Source: Cytophagales bacterium (GTDB taxonomy: Bacteria; Bacteroidota; Bacteroidia; Cytophagales; Cyclobacteriaceae). Taken from it: a DNA stretch of 64,000 nt. Made by a program: the position numbers and the translations under genes. Location of the stretch: assembly GCA_017303805.1 (NCBI GenBank), contig JAFLBQ010000003.1, positions 358,821-422,820 on the forward strand. The letters are read 5' to 3'. The notes beneath the pieces are model-generated. The model did not search any database. It saw only the letters and a program-made list of their open reading frames with translations, and had not been told where the DNA came from. Positions 8,419 through 16,900 of this stretch are shown piece by piece. The stretch's first letter is position 1. Every line of letters begins with the position of its first letter.

Positions 8419-8880
8419 GTGAAAAAAATATTCTTACTCCTTCTGTTGGCGGGTTCTGGCTGTTACCTGAACGCACAGAGCCATTCTGAAATTAAAATGT
8501 ATAAGACCTTTGGCGGTGCCCGATTCGAAATGGATACGTTGGTACTAAGCCCCAAACAGGTATTACAAATTTTAAAACCCGAAACGCTTGCCTACGAAAA
8601 ATTTAAGCGTGCCAAAGCAAATTACGATGCGGCCGGGGTGCTAGGCTTTGTGGGTGGTGCCCTGATTGGGTTTCCTATTGGCACCGCATTAGGTGGCGGT
8701 AATCCCGAATGGGGTTTGGCTGCCGGAGGTGGCGTTTTAATACTGGGTGCCTTTTCGCTTACGCGGGTATTTCGAAGCCATGCTTACGAAGCCCTTGAGC
8801 TTTATAATGGCAAAACAGCCCGGATACAACCACAGTTTCAATTTTATGGAACCGGTGCGCGGCTAGTGGTGCGGTTTTAA
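8419..8880 (+). CDS. Small exported glycine-zipper protein of unknown function
   Basis: A 153-residue protein starting at GTG two bases after the superoxide dismutase stop, so almost certainly in the same transcript. The N-terminus has a signal sequence (KKIFLLLLLAGSGCYLNAQ); GSGC could be a weak lipobox, or cleavage may follow LNAQ. A glycine-rich hydrophobic stretch (GVLGFVGGALIGFPIGTALGGG, about residues 76-98) looks like a membrane-inserting glycine zipper. No known domain is recognised. The last 18 bases overlap the convergent ribD gene. Confidence 0.6.
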   Translation: MKKIFLLLLLAGSGCYLNAQSHSEIKMYKTFGGARFEMDTLVLSPKQVLQILKPETLAYEKFKRAKANYDAAGVLGFVGGALIGFPIGTALGGGNPEWGLAAGGGVLILGAFSLTRVFRSHAYEALELYNGKTARIQPQFQFYGTGARLVVRF

Positions 8881-9906
8881 AATTTCGGGAGAGTAAATGC
8901 GCAACGTGTCGCTTTCTATTTTCTCTTCTGCCACTAAAGTGCCCGTAATCGTTGGGGCTGCAATGCCCGAATAAAATTGCCGGGTTGAAATAGACACCCG
9001 GGCTTCGTCCCACAACCCGGCATCTCTGAATAAGGCAAGCGTAGTAGCGCCACCCTCTACGATTACGGATTGAATTCCCATTGCCGCAAGATGTTCCATC
9101 ATGGATTGCAAAAAATCATTTTCCGGTAAGCGAATCAGCAACAAGTTGGGATGCTCTTCGTGCTTCAACACGTTATAGCAAATAGTTTTAACCGACTTAT
9201 CGAACAACGCAAGACTATCGGGTAACCTTAAAAATCGGTCAATAACAATCCGCACCGGATTGCGGCCCGGCCAACTGCGCACAGTTAACACCGGATTATC
9301 ATGCGCGGCCGTTTTTGTGCCCACCAACACGGCATCTTCTTCGCTGCGCCACTTGTGCACTATTTGTCTGGATAATTCGCTGCTGATCCATTTCGATTCG
9401 TAATTAGCGCGTGCAATAAAGCCATCGAGGGTTTGGGCCCATTTCAAAATTATATAGGGCCGTTGCTTTTCATGAAAAGTAAAAAAACGTTTGTTCAGTT
9501 CACGCCCCGCTTGCGCTAACACCCCTTGAGTAACTTCAATACCCGCTGCCTTTAGTTTAGCAATGCCTTTTCCGCCCACCACGGGATTAGTATCGGTATT
9601 AGCGATTACTACTCTCCCTACGCTATGCTGAATTAATAAATCAGAACAGGGTGGAGTTTTACCAAAATGCGAACAGGGTTCGAGGTTAACATACACGGTG
9701 CTCCCGGCAAGTTGATTTTTGTCAGGCGTACTATTCACAGCATTTACTTCAGCGTGCGAACTTCCGTATTGCTGGTGCCATCCTTCGCCAATAATTTTAC
9801 CTGCTTTTACAATTACGCAACCTACCCGTGGATTAGGGCTTACAGATCCAACACCCATTCTGGCAAGTTCCAGGCAGCGGAGCATATAGTGTTCATCTTG
9901 CAGCAT
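8863..9906 (-). CDS. ribD: Bifunctional riboflavin deaminase/reductase RibD
   Basis: A protein of about 347 residues started at ATG 9906 (an in-frame TTG at 9927 would add seven residues). The N-terminal deaminase domain has the zinc motifs HAEVNA and PCSHFGKTPPC and the start pattern ARMGVGSVSPNPRVGCVIV; the C-terminal reductase domain has ILKWAQTLDGFIA and VEGGATTLALFRD. RibD turns the GTP cyclohydrolase II product into 5-amino-6-ribitylamino-uracil phosphate by deamination and NADPH-dependent side-chain reduction. It is divergent from prmC with only 35 bases between start codons, so their promoters must overlap coding sequence. Confidence 0.95.
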   Translation of the reverse strand: MLQDEHYMLRCLELARMGVGSVSPNPRVGCVIVKAGKIIGEGWHQQYGSSHAEVNAVNSTPDKNQLAGSTVYVNLEPCSHFGKTPPCSDLLIQHSVGRVVIANTDTNPVVGGKGIAKLKAAGIEVTQGVLAQAGRELNKRFFTFHEKQRPYIILKWAQTLDGFIARANYESKWISSELSRQIVHKWRSEEDAVLVGTKTAAHDNPVLTVRSWPGRNPVRIVIDRFLRLPDSLALFDKSVKTICYNVLKHEEHPNLLLIRLPENDFLQSMMEHLAAMGIQSVIVEGGATTLALFRDAGLWDEARVSISTRQFYSGIAAPTITGTLVAEEKIESDTLRIYSPEILKPHH

Positions 9907-9941
9907 GCAGAAATTGTTACCTTGCAAAGATCAATTTCGGC

Positions 9942-10781
9942 ATGACCAATTCCAAAGAACTTTTTAGAGAAGTAGTGAGGCAGATAGCACTACCAGAATC
10001 AAAAGCTGAGATCGAAAGCATTGCTTACCTGCTGCTGGAAAAGAAATGGAATATTAATCGCACGGATATTCTTACTCAGAAGCACGTTACCATTAACCAA
10101 CCTGAAGTTGACGCCTACATTGAGCGAATAAACGCACACGAACCTATTCAATACGTTTTAGGCGAGGCTGATTTTTATGGTAGATTATTTCGGGTTAATC
10201 CATCGGTTTTGATACCGAGACCTGAAACGGAGTTATTGGTTCAGCAAATAATCCAGTATTCGAAATCAATTGATAAACCCATCACCATACTCGACATCGG
10301 TACGGGTAGCGGGTGTATTGCCATTTCGCTTGCACTGGAGTTAAGGTGCACAATTAAAGCCATTGATATAAGTTCTGCTGCTCTTGCTGTTGCGCAAGAA
10401 AATGCTACCCGATTAAAGGCAAATGTGAGTTTTATGGAGTCTGACATTTTAAACAACTCACTCACCGAAAAATTTGATCTGATTGTAAGTAACCCCCCCT
10501 ATATCTCGCAACTGGAAAAACAAAACATAAAACCCAACGTGCTGAATTACGAACCCCACCTTGCGTTATTTCCAATAGGTGAAGACCCACTTTTATTTTA
10601 CCGGGTAATTGCAGCGCAGGCACAACGGGCTCTACACCCCAATGGCTCGCTGTGGTTTGAAATTAATGAACATTATGGGAAAGAGGTTTGTGAGATTATG
10701 AAGGTGAATGGATTTGATAATTCAGAAATACTGAAAGATTGGAATGGGAAGGATAGGGTGGTGTGGGGAGCTTTAAGCTAA
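9942..10781 (+). CDS. prmC: Release factor glutamine N5-methyltransferase PrmC
   Basis: A 279-residue class I SAM methyltransferase. The N-terminal helical domain is followed by the SAM-binding loop ILDIGTGSGCIAIS (about residues 116-129) and the catalytic NPPY motif at 184-187 (SNPPYIS), which holds the substrate glutamine. PrmC methylates the GGQ glutamine of peptide-chain release factors 1 and 2. Full length for the family. Stand-alone here, without prfA next to it. Confidence 0.95.
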   Translation: MTNSKELFREVVRQIALPESKAEIESIAYLLLEKKWNINRTDILTQKHVTINQPEVDAYIERINAHEPIQYVLGEADFYGRLFRVNPSVLIPRPETELLVQQIIQYSKSIDKPITILDIGTGSGCIAISLALELRCTIKAIDISSAALAVAQENATRLKANVSFMESDILNNSLTEKFDLIVSNPPYISQLEKQNIKPNVLNYEPHLALFPIGEDPLLFYRVIAAQAQRALHPNGSLWFEINEHYGKEVCEIMKVNGFDNSEILKDWNGKDRVVWGALS

Positions 10782-10892
10782 TCGTTGGTTTACCATTTAG
10801 CAGCAGAGCTCCATTATAGAGTAAATACGGTTAATCTCCATAACCACAATGGTAGTTTCCAAAACTGCACGTAAAGGTTAATCCCGGTATCT

Positions 10893-11477
10893 TCACCCCA
10901 ACTCCTCGCCCACCCAAAACAAACTGGAAGCTACAAAAGTGATTAGTCCGTCTTTTTCTGCTACCACTGCACCATTTTCTAAAAAAGAAATTTCGTGATG
11001 CACACGCTCCGGCCAAACGAAAAGTTTTGTACCGGCAGCTACCCATTTTTCAAACCTACCGGATTTAACCCGGCTCCAACGTTTATTCTCAAAGAACACC
11101 TCTGCATCTCCTTTAAACTCAGCCATCGCATGCAATGCGGCTTTGTCAGAGGCCAACACATTTACCGCGGGAATTTGTCGTGCGCTTAACATCTCTATGG
11201 CTTTGTGTAAAGGTGATTCTGTTGTATGGAATGGTATTATCTGAATGGGTTGTTGATCTTGCGTACGCGCTATCCAGGCTTGTTCTTCGTTTACAGGCAC
11301 CAACACCACATCTACTTTTATTCCCCAACCCAGTACTGTTTCCAACTGAGTGTGCAAGACTATTATAGTGGGCATCCACTCTAAAAGCTCTAGCACTTTT
11401 TCAAATGGAATGACCTGTGCATCTAAAATAACAAGCGCGGGCTCCTGGTTTTCGCGTACAATGTGGTGGCTGGACAT
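10893..11477 (-). CDS. Thiamine pyrophosphokinase-like protein, possibly degenerate
   Basis: A 194-residue cytoplasmic protein whose start overlaps the stop of the upstream ligase gene by one base (TAATG). The opening MSSHHIVRENQEPALVILDAQ and the general alpha/beta pattern recall Bacteroidota proteins annotated as thiamine pyrophosphokinase, but the position where true enzymes have a GDFDS-type nucleotide/metal loop reads VDVVLVPVNEEQ, lacking the acidic cluster. It may be a non-catalytic or repurposed relative. As the last gene of the amidoligase operon it may belong to that pathway; alternatively it is an unrelated hitch-hiker. The 110 bases after it hold no clear terminator. Confidence 0.5.
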   Translation of the reverse strand: MSSHHIVRENQEPALVILDAQVIPFEKVLELLEWMPTIIVLHTQLETVLGWGIKVDVVLVPVNEEQAWIARTQDQQPIQIIPFHTTESPLHKAIEMLSARQIPAVNVLASDKAALHAMAEFKGDAEVFFENKRWSRVKSGRFEKWVAAGTKLFVWPERVHHEISFLENGAVVAEKDGLITFVASSLFWVGEELG

Positions 11478-12664
11478 TACTCAAAAAAGCAAACCGATCC
11501 ACCCACCCAGGTTTTGTCTTTATTGAATTTAACACCAATCATTTCACCACGACTAAGTCGCGCCAGATTGGTAATTAGTTGCGGTCGGGCCTCTCCTTCG
11601 TTCCACAAAAACAACAACCGGATTTCTGTTTTTACCAAACCATCAGGAGCCTGAATAACAGGCTCGTAATGCACTTTGCGTTGCAACATAAAGTTCTTGC
11701 GCTCAGTAACCGGTATGGCATCCAGATCGGCTTGTGTTACATGAAAAATTACACCACTACCCGAAAAGGAAAAGAGTGGTTTTAATACGTAGTCTGCAAG
11801 ACTGTCAGGCCAGGAAGTGTATTCATTCAAAAATTTACATTCGGGCACGGCATCGCTCTGCACAAAAGGCATGGTGTATTTACTGATATAAAAAAACCAA
11901 TTAGGATGCCCAGCCCATTCCACATCGGCATCTTCGGTAAGGTGAAATTGTGTGTTCAGGTTTTTTTGCGCGAGTAACTCATCAAAAATTACGCGGTTGT
12001 AGATCCGGTGAACGGGAATTTCTACGCCATTCTTTCTATAAAGCAATTTTGTGCCGCGGATAATTATATCACCAAGGTGAACAGGCGCAATGCCCAATTG
12101 CTTTTGGGTTATTAAAAAATCGATGGCGGTATTTTGTTGCAACGGATTAATCTCGAGTAGAATTACATTTTCAGGGTTGTGCTTACCCACAATGGCGCTG
12201 CGCAGTTTGTTCCAGTACGCTGTTGAGTTTAATCCAAAATGAAAATGCAGCTCATCAGCAATATGATAGTGTTCGCGGAATTTATTTCCCAGAAAATCCT
12301 GATACCCAAACAAAGAAGGGAAGCCTTGCATTTCAATCAGCCGTGGCACACGTTCACCGTTTTCGGAACACACGGCAAAATCCAGCGCAATAAATAGTGC
12401 GTTATTGGTTTCGGTAGGAACGCGAAGATTTACCGGAAGAGCAGCTTGCATCTTTTCTTTGAAGCCAGGCTGCACAATTACATCGATAATTTCATTAGCG
12501 GCTTTAAAAAGCTTTGCGCTAAATTCTTTTCCTACAAATACGGGGCTTTCTGCTACCCGAAACGGAATTTTGTAATTGAACTCCCGGTCAAGATCAGCAA
12601 TAAAATTTTTGTACTTCTCCTCTGAGAACTGCTGATTGAATTGCTGGCGGGCACTTGCGATCAT
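11477..12664 (-). CDS. ATP-grasp-like ligase, possibly circularly permuted
   Basis: A 395-residue cytoplasmic protein. Near the C-terminus YVLKPLFSFSGSG (residues 292-304) resembles the glycine-rich ATP-binding loop of ATP-grasp enzymes, followed by LQRKVHYEPVIQ (327-338), KTEIRLLFLW (345-354) and a terminal stretch LSRGEMIGVKFN. A metal-binding region before these motifs (PRLIEMQGFPSLFGYQDFLG, 107-126) suggests the permuted order seen in glutathionylspermidine-synthase-like proteins. The start overlaps the stop of the glutamine amidotransferase gene (ATGA), indicating coupled translation. I infer a carboxylate-amine or peptide ligase; the substrate is unknown. Confidence 0.6.
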   Translation of the reverse strand: MIASARQQFNQQFSEEKYKNFIADLDREFNYKIPFRVAESPVFVGKEFSAKLFKAANEIIDVIVQPGFKEKMQAALPVNLRVPTETNNALFIALDFAVCSENGERVPRLIEMQGFPSLFGYQDFLGNKFREHYHIADELHFHFGLNSTAYWNKLRSAIVGKHNPENVILLEINPLQQNTAIDFLITQKQLGIAPVHLGDIIIRGTKLLYRKNGVEIPVHRIYNRVIFDELLAQKNLNTQFHLTEDADVEWAGHPNWFFYISKYTMPFVQSDAVPECKFLNEYTSWPDSLADYVLKPLFSFSGSGVIFHVTQADLDAIPVTERKNFMLQRKVHYEPVIQAPDGLVKTEIRLLFLWNEGEARPQLITNLARLSRGEMIGVKFNKDKTWVGGSVCFFE

Positions 12665-13500
12665 AGTGCAATTGTGCTTAAGCGATTACGCAGGGCTAAC
12701 ATCAAAAACCGTGGCACTACCGTGGCATAGGTAAGCATAATCTTGTCCGGGTCGTTGAGGTGGTTTAACATCTCCCAGTATTTTTTTTCACCATGCTTTT
12801 CAATAACCAAATTCTTTTTGTCTTCGCGCAGCAGGTACATGCGCATGCCGGCTGCATCGGCTTCTGGGTGAAACTGCATGCCGATGATTGCATCATTGAA
12901 TCGTATCGCCATAATGGCTCGTTCCAAATCTACATGTGGCCTGTACTTTTCAATGCACAACAAGGCTCCACCTTCTGCTTCAATTTTTTCTATATCGGGT
13001 TGTGTAATCTGGTAATCGCGTGAGTCAACCGCCCACATCGGGTCACCCAACGATCGAAACAGCGGATCGTGTAATCCCTCAGTGGTTTTGTGAATTGGCA
13101 TTACGCCAAACGAAGTGGACTTTCGTTTTGATACAACGCCCAGTTGATAATATCTGCAATAAATCTGAAAACTATGGCAGATAAGCAATACGTGCTTTTT
13201 ATTATCCGGCTGTTGCTCGTTGTGCTCTTTAATGGTATCGATCAGTGCAAAGTAGCGCGCTTCCCATTCGGAGCCGGCACTATCGATGGGGCTACCAGGC
13301 CCACCGGAAGAGATATAGGCATCGTAGCTTAGATCGGGCACTTCATTTTTACCGCGTACATCATATACATGGTACACCATGTTGAGCTGACAATCGCTTG
13401 CAAAGCCGGAGATAAGTTGTTTGATGCCGCGCATACCTTCGTTTGCTTCGCCCTCATATAAATCGAGCACGGCTATTTTAATCTGACTTTCCTGAATCAA
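12661..13500 (-). CDS. Class I glutamine amidotransferase-like protein
   Basis: A 279-residue protein with a complete triad for a class I GATase: Cys108 in LLICHSFQIY, His211 and Glu213 in MQFHPEAD, plus the oxyanion-loop pattern YISSGGPGSP (62-71). A C-terminal extension of about 60 residues is not found in GMP synthase or carbamoyl-phosphate synthase domains. Such stand-alone domains either release ammonia from glutamine for a partner synthetase or hydrolyse gamma-glutamyl bonds. It lies between the YbdK-type ligase (10 bases upstream) and an ATP-grasp-like gene (4-base overlap), so a role in the same amide chemistry is likely. Confidence 0.85.
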   Translation of the reverse strand: MIQESQIKIAVLDLYEGEANEGMRGIKQLISGFASDCQLNMVYHVYDVRGKNEVPDLSYDAYISSGGPGSPIDSAGSEWEARYFALIDTIKEHNEQQPDNKKHVLLICHSFQIYCRYYQLGVVSKRKSTSFGVMPIHKTTEGLHDPLFRSLGDPMWAVDSRDYQITQPDIEKIEAEGGALLCIEKYRPHVDLERAIMAIRFNDAIIGMQFHPEADAAGMRMYLLREDKKNLVIEKHGEKKYWEMLNHLNDPDKIMLTYATVVPRFLMLALRNRLSTIAL

Positions 13501-13510
13501 TGCTTTTGGT

Positions 13511-14608
13511 TTAAAGTCCGCGCAATGTTTCGTCTGTTATATAGTCCACTACCTTTTCCAGGCTTCCGGTTTCTTTAAACACCGCCAGTTGCCTGTCGGC
13601 CCCGGTACCTTGCGCTAATATGGTGCGAATATAGTTGATGGCACTTCGGCTACCAAGTTCGTCCACCACATCATCTACAAACTCCAATAGTTCCAGAATT
13701 AATCCGCGCGTATCCAATTCTACCTGCTTTCCAAAATCAATTAACCGGCCGTCTAATCCGTAGCGGGACGCGCGCCATTTGTTTTCATTGATGAGCGCCC
13801 GCGTGTACATTATAAAACTCATATTCTGCAACCGCAGTTTGTACAACTTTACTACCAGCGCCTGAAATACCGCGGTGATGGCAATGGTTTCTTCTACCCG
13901 CATGGGCACATCGCAAATGCGAAATTCAATGGTGTCGAAAAAAGGATGCACGCGCACATCCCACCAGATTTTTTTTGCGTTGTCGATACAATTCGTTTGG
14001 ATAAGCAGGTTTACATAATTTTTAAAGTCATCCCAACCTTCAAACCGATCGGGGATGCCGGTGCGCGGAAACTTATCGAACACTTTGGTGCGAAAAGATT
14101 TAAAGCCGGTATTGCGACCTTCCCAAAAGGGTGAGTTGCAACTGAGCGCATACACGTGTGGCAAAAAGTAGCGCACCGCATTCTGGATATGAATAGCCAT
14201 ATTCTTATCCTTAATGCCTACGTGCACGTGCAATCCAAAAATTAAGTTGGAGCGTGCAGCCTCTTGCATCTCCTGCACAATTTCATCGTAGCGCGGGTTG
14301 GGGGTAATTAATTGTTTACTCCAATGCGAAAACGGGTGGGTGCCGGAAGCACCTATTTTTAATCCGAGGGTTGCGGCTACTTCGCCTACTACCTTACGCA
14401 GTGCCGCTATTTCCTGATAGGCCTGCGCCACATCTTTACAAATGCCTGTTCCAACTTCTACTACGGCCTGGTGCATCTCAGCCTTCACACTGTCTTTAAT
14501 TACGTGTGCTGCCAACTCTACTATTTTTTGATCGTGCGAAGTAAGTTCCCGCGTATGCGGATCAATTACCATGTATTCTTCTTCAACACCCAGCGTAAAG
14601 GTTTCCAT
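13511..14608 (-). CDS. Carboxylate-amine ligase, YbdK/GCS2 family
   Basis: A 365-residue protein with the family's opening FTLGVEEEYMVID and the core segments GASGTHPFSHW, NLIFGLHVHVGI and IEFRICDVPM. GCS2-type enzymes couple ATP hydrolysis to formation of an amide bond, typically joining glutamate to an amine; E. coli YbdK shows weak glutamate-cysteine ligase activity. The length is normal. The first 43 bases overlap the truncated PIN-toxin frame on the same strand. It is the most recognisable enzyme of the operon. Confidence 0.9.
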   Translation of the reverse strand: METFTLGVEEEYMVIDPHTRELTSHDQKIVELAAHVIKDSVKAEMHQAVVEVGTGICKDVAQAYQEIAALRKVVGEVAATLGLKIGASGTHPFSHWSKQLITPNPRYDEIVQEMQEAARSNLIFGLHVHVGIKDKNMAIHIQNAVRYFLPHVYALSCNSPFWEGRNTGFKSFRTKVFDKFPRTGIPDRFEGWDDFKNYVNLLIQTNCIDNAKKIWWDVRVHPFFDTIEFRICDVPMRVEETIAITAVFQALVVKLYKLRLQNMSFIMYTRALINENKWRASRYGLDGRLIDFGKQVELDTRGLILELLEFVDDVVDELGSRSAINYIRTILAQGTGADRQLAVFKETGSLEKVVDYITDETLRGL

Positions 14609-14844
14609 AAGCCAACTATAACAGTTATATTTTTAATAACCAATCGTTTAATTTCGTTCAACTCAGTCTCAGTACAACCCGAAAGCTTTTTAATTTTATT
14701 AAAATTCTTTTCAATTTCAGTTAGTAACTGCGTTGTTGAATAAAATTCTAAATCAGTTGAAGGATATAATAAGATTTGCGCAATCTTACTGCTTGAATTT
14801 AGGATGGCACTAAATACGATATTAGTATCCACCACTATAATCAT
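14566..14844 (-). pseudogene. PIN-domain toxin, C-terminally truncated
   Basis: The frame encodes 92 residues, against about 130-145 for a complete VapC/PIN toxin. The N-terminal half is clear: MIIVVDTNIVFSAIL with catalytic Asp6, and Glu43 in QLLTEIEKNF. The second half, which should carry the remaining acidic residues, is missing: after about residue 78 the frame runs into the start of the carboxylate-amine ligase gene and ends WVLKKNTW, which is simply out-of-frame ligase sequence. Without the C-terminal acidic residues it is unlikely to cut RNA. It starts inside the antitoxin stop (ATGA overlap). The region is AT-richer than its neighbours, a sign of transfer. Confidence 0.7.
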
Positions 14845-15044
14845 AGATTTATTTTCTTACGTGTTTTTTCCCATCTACCCTTTTTTATACTGGCAACAAG
14901 TTTATTAACTTGTTTTTGGTTAACTCTGGACTTGTTTGTTAATTCCTTATACTTTAAATAATCAGACAAATCCTGAAGGTCTTTAACATTTATCTTAGAA
15001 GATAAACGTATGATGACTTCTTTCTTTGTTCTTTCTATTATCAT
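14841..15044 (-). CDS. Antitoxin-like small protein paired with the truncated PIN toxin
   Basis: A 67-residue, lysine-rich protein starting at ATG 15044 (MIIERTKKEVIIRLSSKINV). A longer frame exists upstream but overlaps the preceding ligase gene. The small size, charge and 4-base ATGA overlap with the PIN gene are standard for a type II antitoxin; the family is not recognised. It lies 13 bases after the upstream ATP-grasp gene on the same strand, so it is likely carried on the operon transcript. Confidence 0.6.
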   Translation of the reverse strand: MIIERTKKEVIIRLSSKINVKDLQDLSDYLKYKELTNKSRVNQKQVNKLVASIKKGRWEKTRKKINL

Positions 15045-15057
15045 AACAATAAATTTA

Positions 15058-16080
15058 CTACTTCTTCGATGATTTTGGTTTTGTTTCTTTGGGCGCTGCA
15101 ACCTTGGTTGCTTTTGGTTTTGCCAGGCCAGCTTCAAACGCAGCCACCGAACTGGCAATGAATGTTCCCCAGGTTAAATTGTCTTTGCCCGGTTTTTGAA
15201 TCTGCGCCCGCTCTACGGCCATTTTCGCGGCATGCTCTACTACCCAATCAAAATTTTCCTGACCCACAGAATTTACATCGGCATCCGGTGCGGGGTTACA
15301 GAAGTCGATAGCATACGGCACCCCATTGCGCACGGCCATCTCTACCGTATTAAAATCGTAGCCTAAGGCATTGCACAGATCGAGTACGTAATCATGTACT
15401 TTCTTTAAAAGTTTTTCAGAAGCCGGGCCATTGTTGCTTTGATAGCGTAAATGATGTGGATTGCGGGGCTCATACTGCATAATACGCACATACTTTCGGC
15501 CAAGGCAATAACATCGGAAGTAGTCTTCAAAAATAATTTCCTCCTGAAGCATCATTACCAATTGCCCGGTTTCTGCATAGGCTTTGAAGAAATCATCCAT
15601 GTTGTTGAGTTTATAAACACTTTTCCAACCACCACCGGCATGGGGTTTCATGTAGGCGGGCCAGCCAATGTGGTCAAAGATTTCCTGCCAACTCAACGGA
15701 AATTTCAAATTACTGAAAGAAGATTCTCCGGTATCGGTGGGGCGCTCGTGCGATGGAAGTATTACCGTTTTAGGAACCGGCACTCCAATTTTTACTGCCA
15801 GCGCATTGTTAAAAAACTTTTCATCGGCACTCCACCAAAACGGATTGTTGATAACGGCCGTGCCGCTTATAGCTGCATTCTTTAAATACGCTCTGTAAAA
15901 CGGAACATCCTGCGAAATGCGATCGATGATTACGGCATACCCGGTAGGCTCGGCCTGGCTCACCCTATCTACCAGTACCGGTTCGGCCTTAATATCCTTT
16001 AAGCCCATTTTGTTGATGCGCTCTACGAATGCCTCGGGGAAGGAGCGTTCCATGCCATGTAAAATTCCAATCTTTTTCAT
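15058..16080 (-). CDS. ATP-grasp ligase, RimK-like
   Basis: A 340-residue cytoplasmic protein with an ATP-grasp layout: the pre-ATP-grasp region with NPFWWSADEKFFNNALA (79-95), a glycine-rich phosphate loop with lysine YMKPHAGGGW (143-152), LQEEIIFEDYFR (178-189) and the metal-binding end AIDFCNPAPDADV (257-269). ATP-grasp ligases activate a carboxylate as acyl-phosphate and join it to an amine. A low-complexity lysine tail (about 320-340, rich in KPK and SSKK) is unusual. It lies 19 bases after the esterase gene and upstream of the antitoxin, GCS2 ligase and amidotransferase, all on one strand. Confidence 0.85.
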   Translation of the reverse strand: MKKIGILHGMERSFPEAFVERINKMGLKDIKAEPVLVDRVSQAEPTGYAVIIDRISQDVPFYRAYLKNAAISGTAVINNPFWWSADEKFFNNALAVKIGVPVPKTVILPSHERPTDTGESSFSNLKFPLSWQEIFDHIGWPAYMKPHAGGGWKSVYKLNNMDDFFKAYAETGQLVMMLQEEIIFEDYFRCYCLGRKYVRIMQYEPRNPHHLRYQSNNGPASEKLLKKVHDYVLDLCNALGYDFNTVEMAVRNGVPYAIDFCNPAPDADVNSVGQENFDWVVEHAAKMAVERAQIQKPGKDNLTWGTFIASSVAAFEAGLAKPKATKVAAPKETKPKSSKK

Positions 16081-16099
16081 ACGCGGTTTTGGTTAAACG

Positions 16100-16810
16100 T
16101 TATCTTATAAGGGAAAGGTAATGTGGAAACATTTCGCGCCACGCAGGCCAATCGTGGGGCGCATTCTGGCGCACATCCAGCCAATAGTTAACACCTTTGT
16201 TTTGAAGAATGTTTGCCATCTGCACGTTTGCATCCCAACACATATCGTGGGTGCCCGTGCCCAGCACTACGTACATATCTGCAAAATACGGGTTGTGCGC
16301 GTTGGGTATAAAATCCATGGGGTTGTTGAAGTATACGTTATCATCATAATAACCATCCATCTGACTTTTTATATCGAAAGCCGCACCCATGTTAAACACG
16401 TACTTCACTACTTCGGGATGTTTAAATGCAAAGTTGGTGGCATGATAACCGCCAAAGCTGCAACCGGCTGTAGCCACTCGCCTTACTCCGGTTTCGTTTT
16501 GGGCCAGCGGCACCAACTCATCCAGCAACATCAAATCGTACCAGATATGATTGCGCACCCGATCGGCCGGGTGAATACTCTTATTATACCAACTCGTTTC
16601 ATCAATGCCATCTACACAATAAATTTTTACCAACCCTTCATCTAAAAACCAGGCAACGCTATCAATCAGTTTAAAATCTTTGTTCTCGTTAAAATGGCCC
16701 ATAGAGGTTGGAAACAAGATTACCGGGTAGCCCCGGGTGCCAAAGGCCAGCACTTCAATATCGCGGCTAAGCCGGGGCGAGTACCATTTATGATAATGTT
16801 CGTGCGGCAT
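16100..16810 (-). CDS. Putative esterase (alpha/beta hydrolase), first gene of the amidoligase operon
   Basis: A 236-residue alpha/beta hydrolase of the EstA/esterase-D type without signal peptide. The nucleophile elbow is GCSFGG with Ser118; the other triad residues are probably Asp in GTGTHDMCWD and His in NAPHDWPAWR. It opens the minus-strand operon and faces a second esterase across a 50-90 base divergent region. In such biosynthetic loci a hydrolase could release or edit an amide- or ester-linked product, but this is inference. Confidence 0.85.
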   Translation of the reverse strand: MPHEHYHKWYSPRLSRDIEVLAFGTRGYPVILFPTSMGHFNENKDFKLIDSVAWFLDEGLVKIYCVDGIDETSWYNKSIHPADRVRNHIWYDLMLLDELVPLAQNETGVRRVATAGCSFGGYHATNFAFKHPEVVKYVFNMGAAFDIKSQMDGYYDDNVYFNNPMDFIPNAHNPYFADMYVVLGTGTHDMCWDANVQMANILQNKGVNYWLDVRQNAPHDWPAWREMFPHYLSLIR

Positions 16811-16900
16811 AGGCTTAAGTTCTTATTTTTGCACTGGTAATTTTCTGCTGAAAATCGGAAATGCCTTTTAAAATAGCTATCGATTTTAATTATTTCATAC

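Noticed and set aside
11135-11379. Overlapping 77-residue frames on both strands inside the thiamine-pyrophosphokinase-like gene
   Set aside because: Both are shadows of the longer frame that is tightly coupled to its upstream gene.
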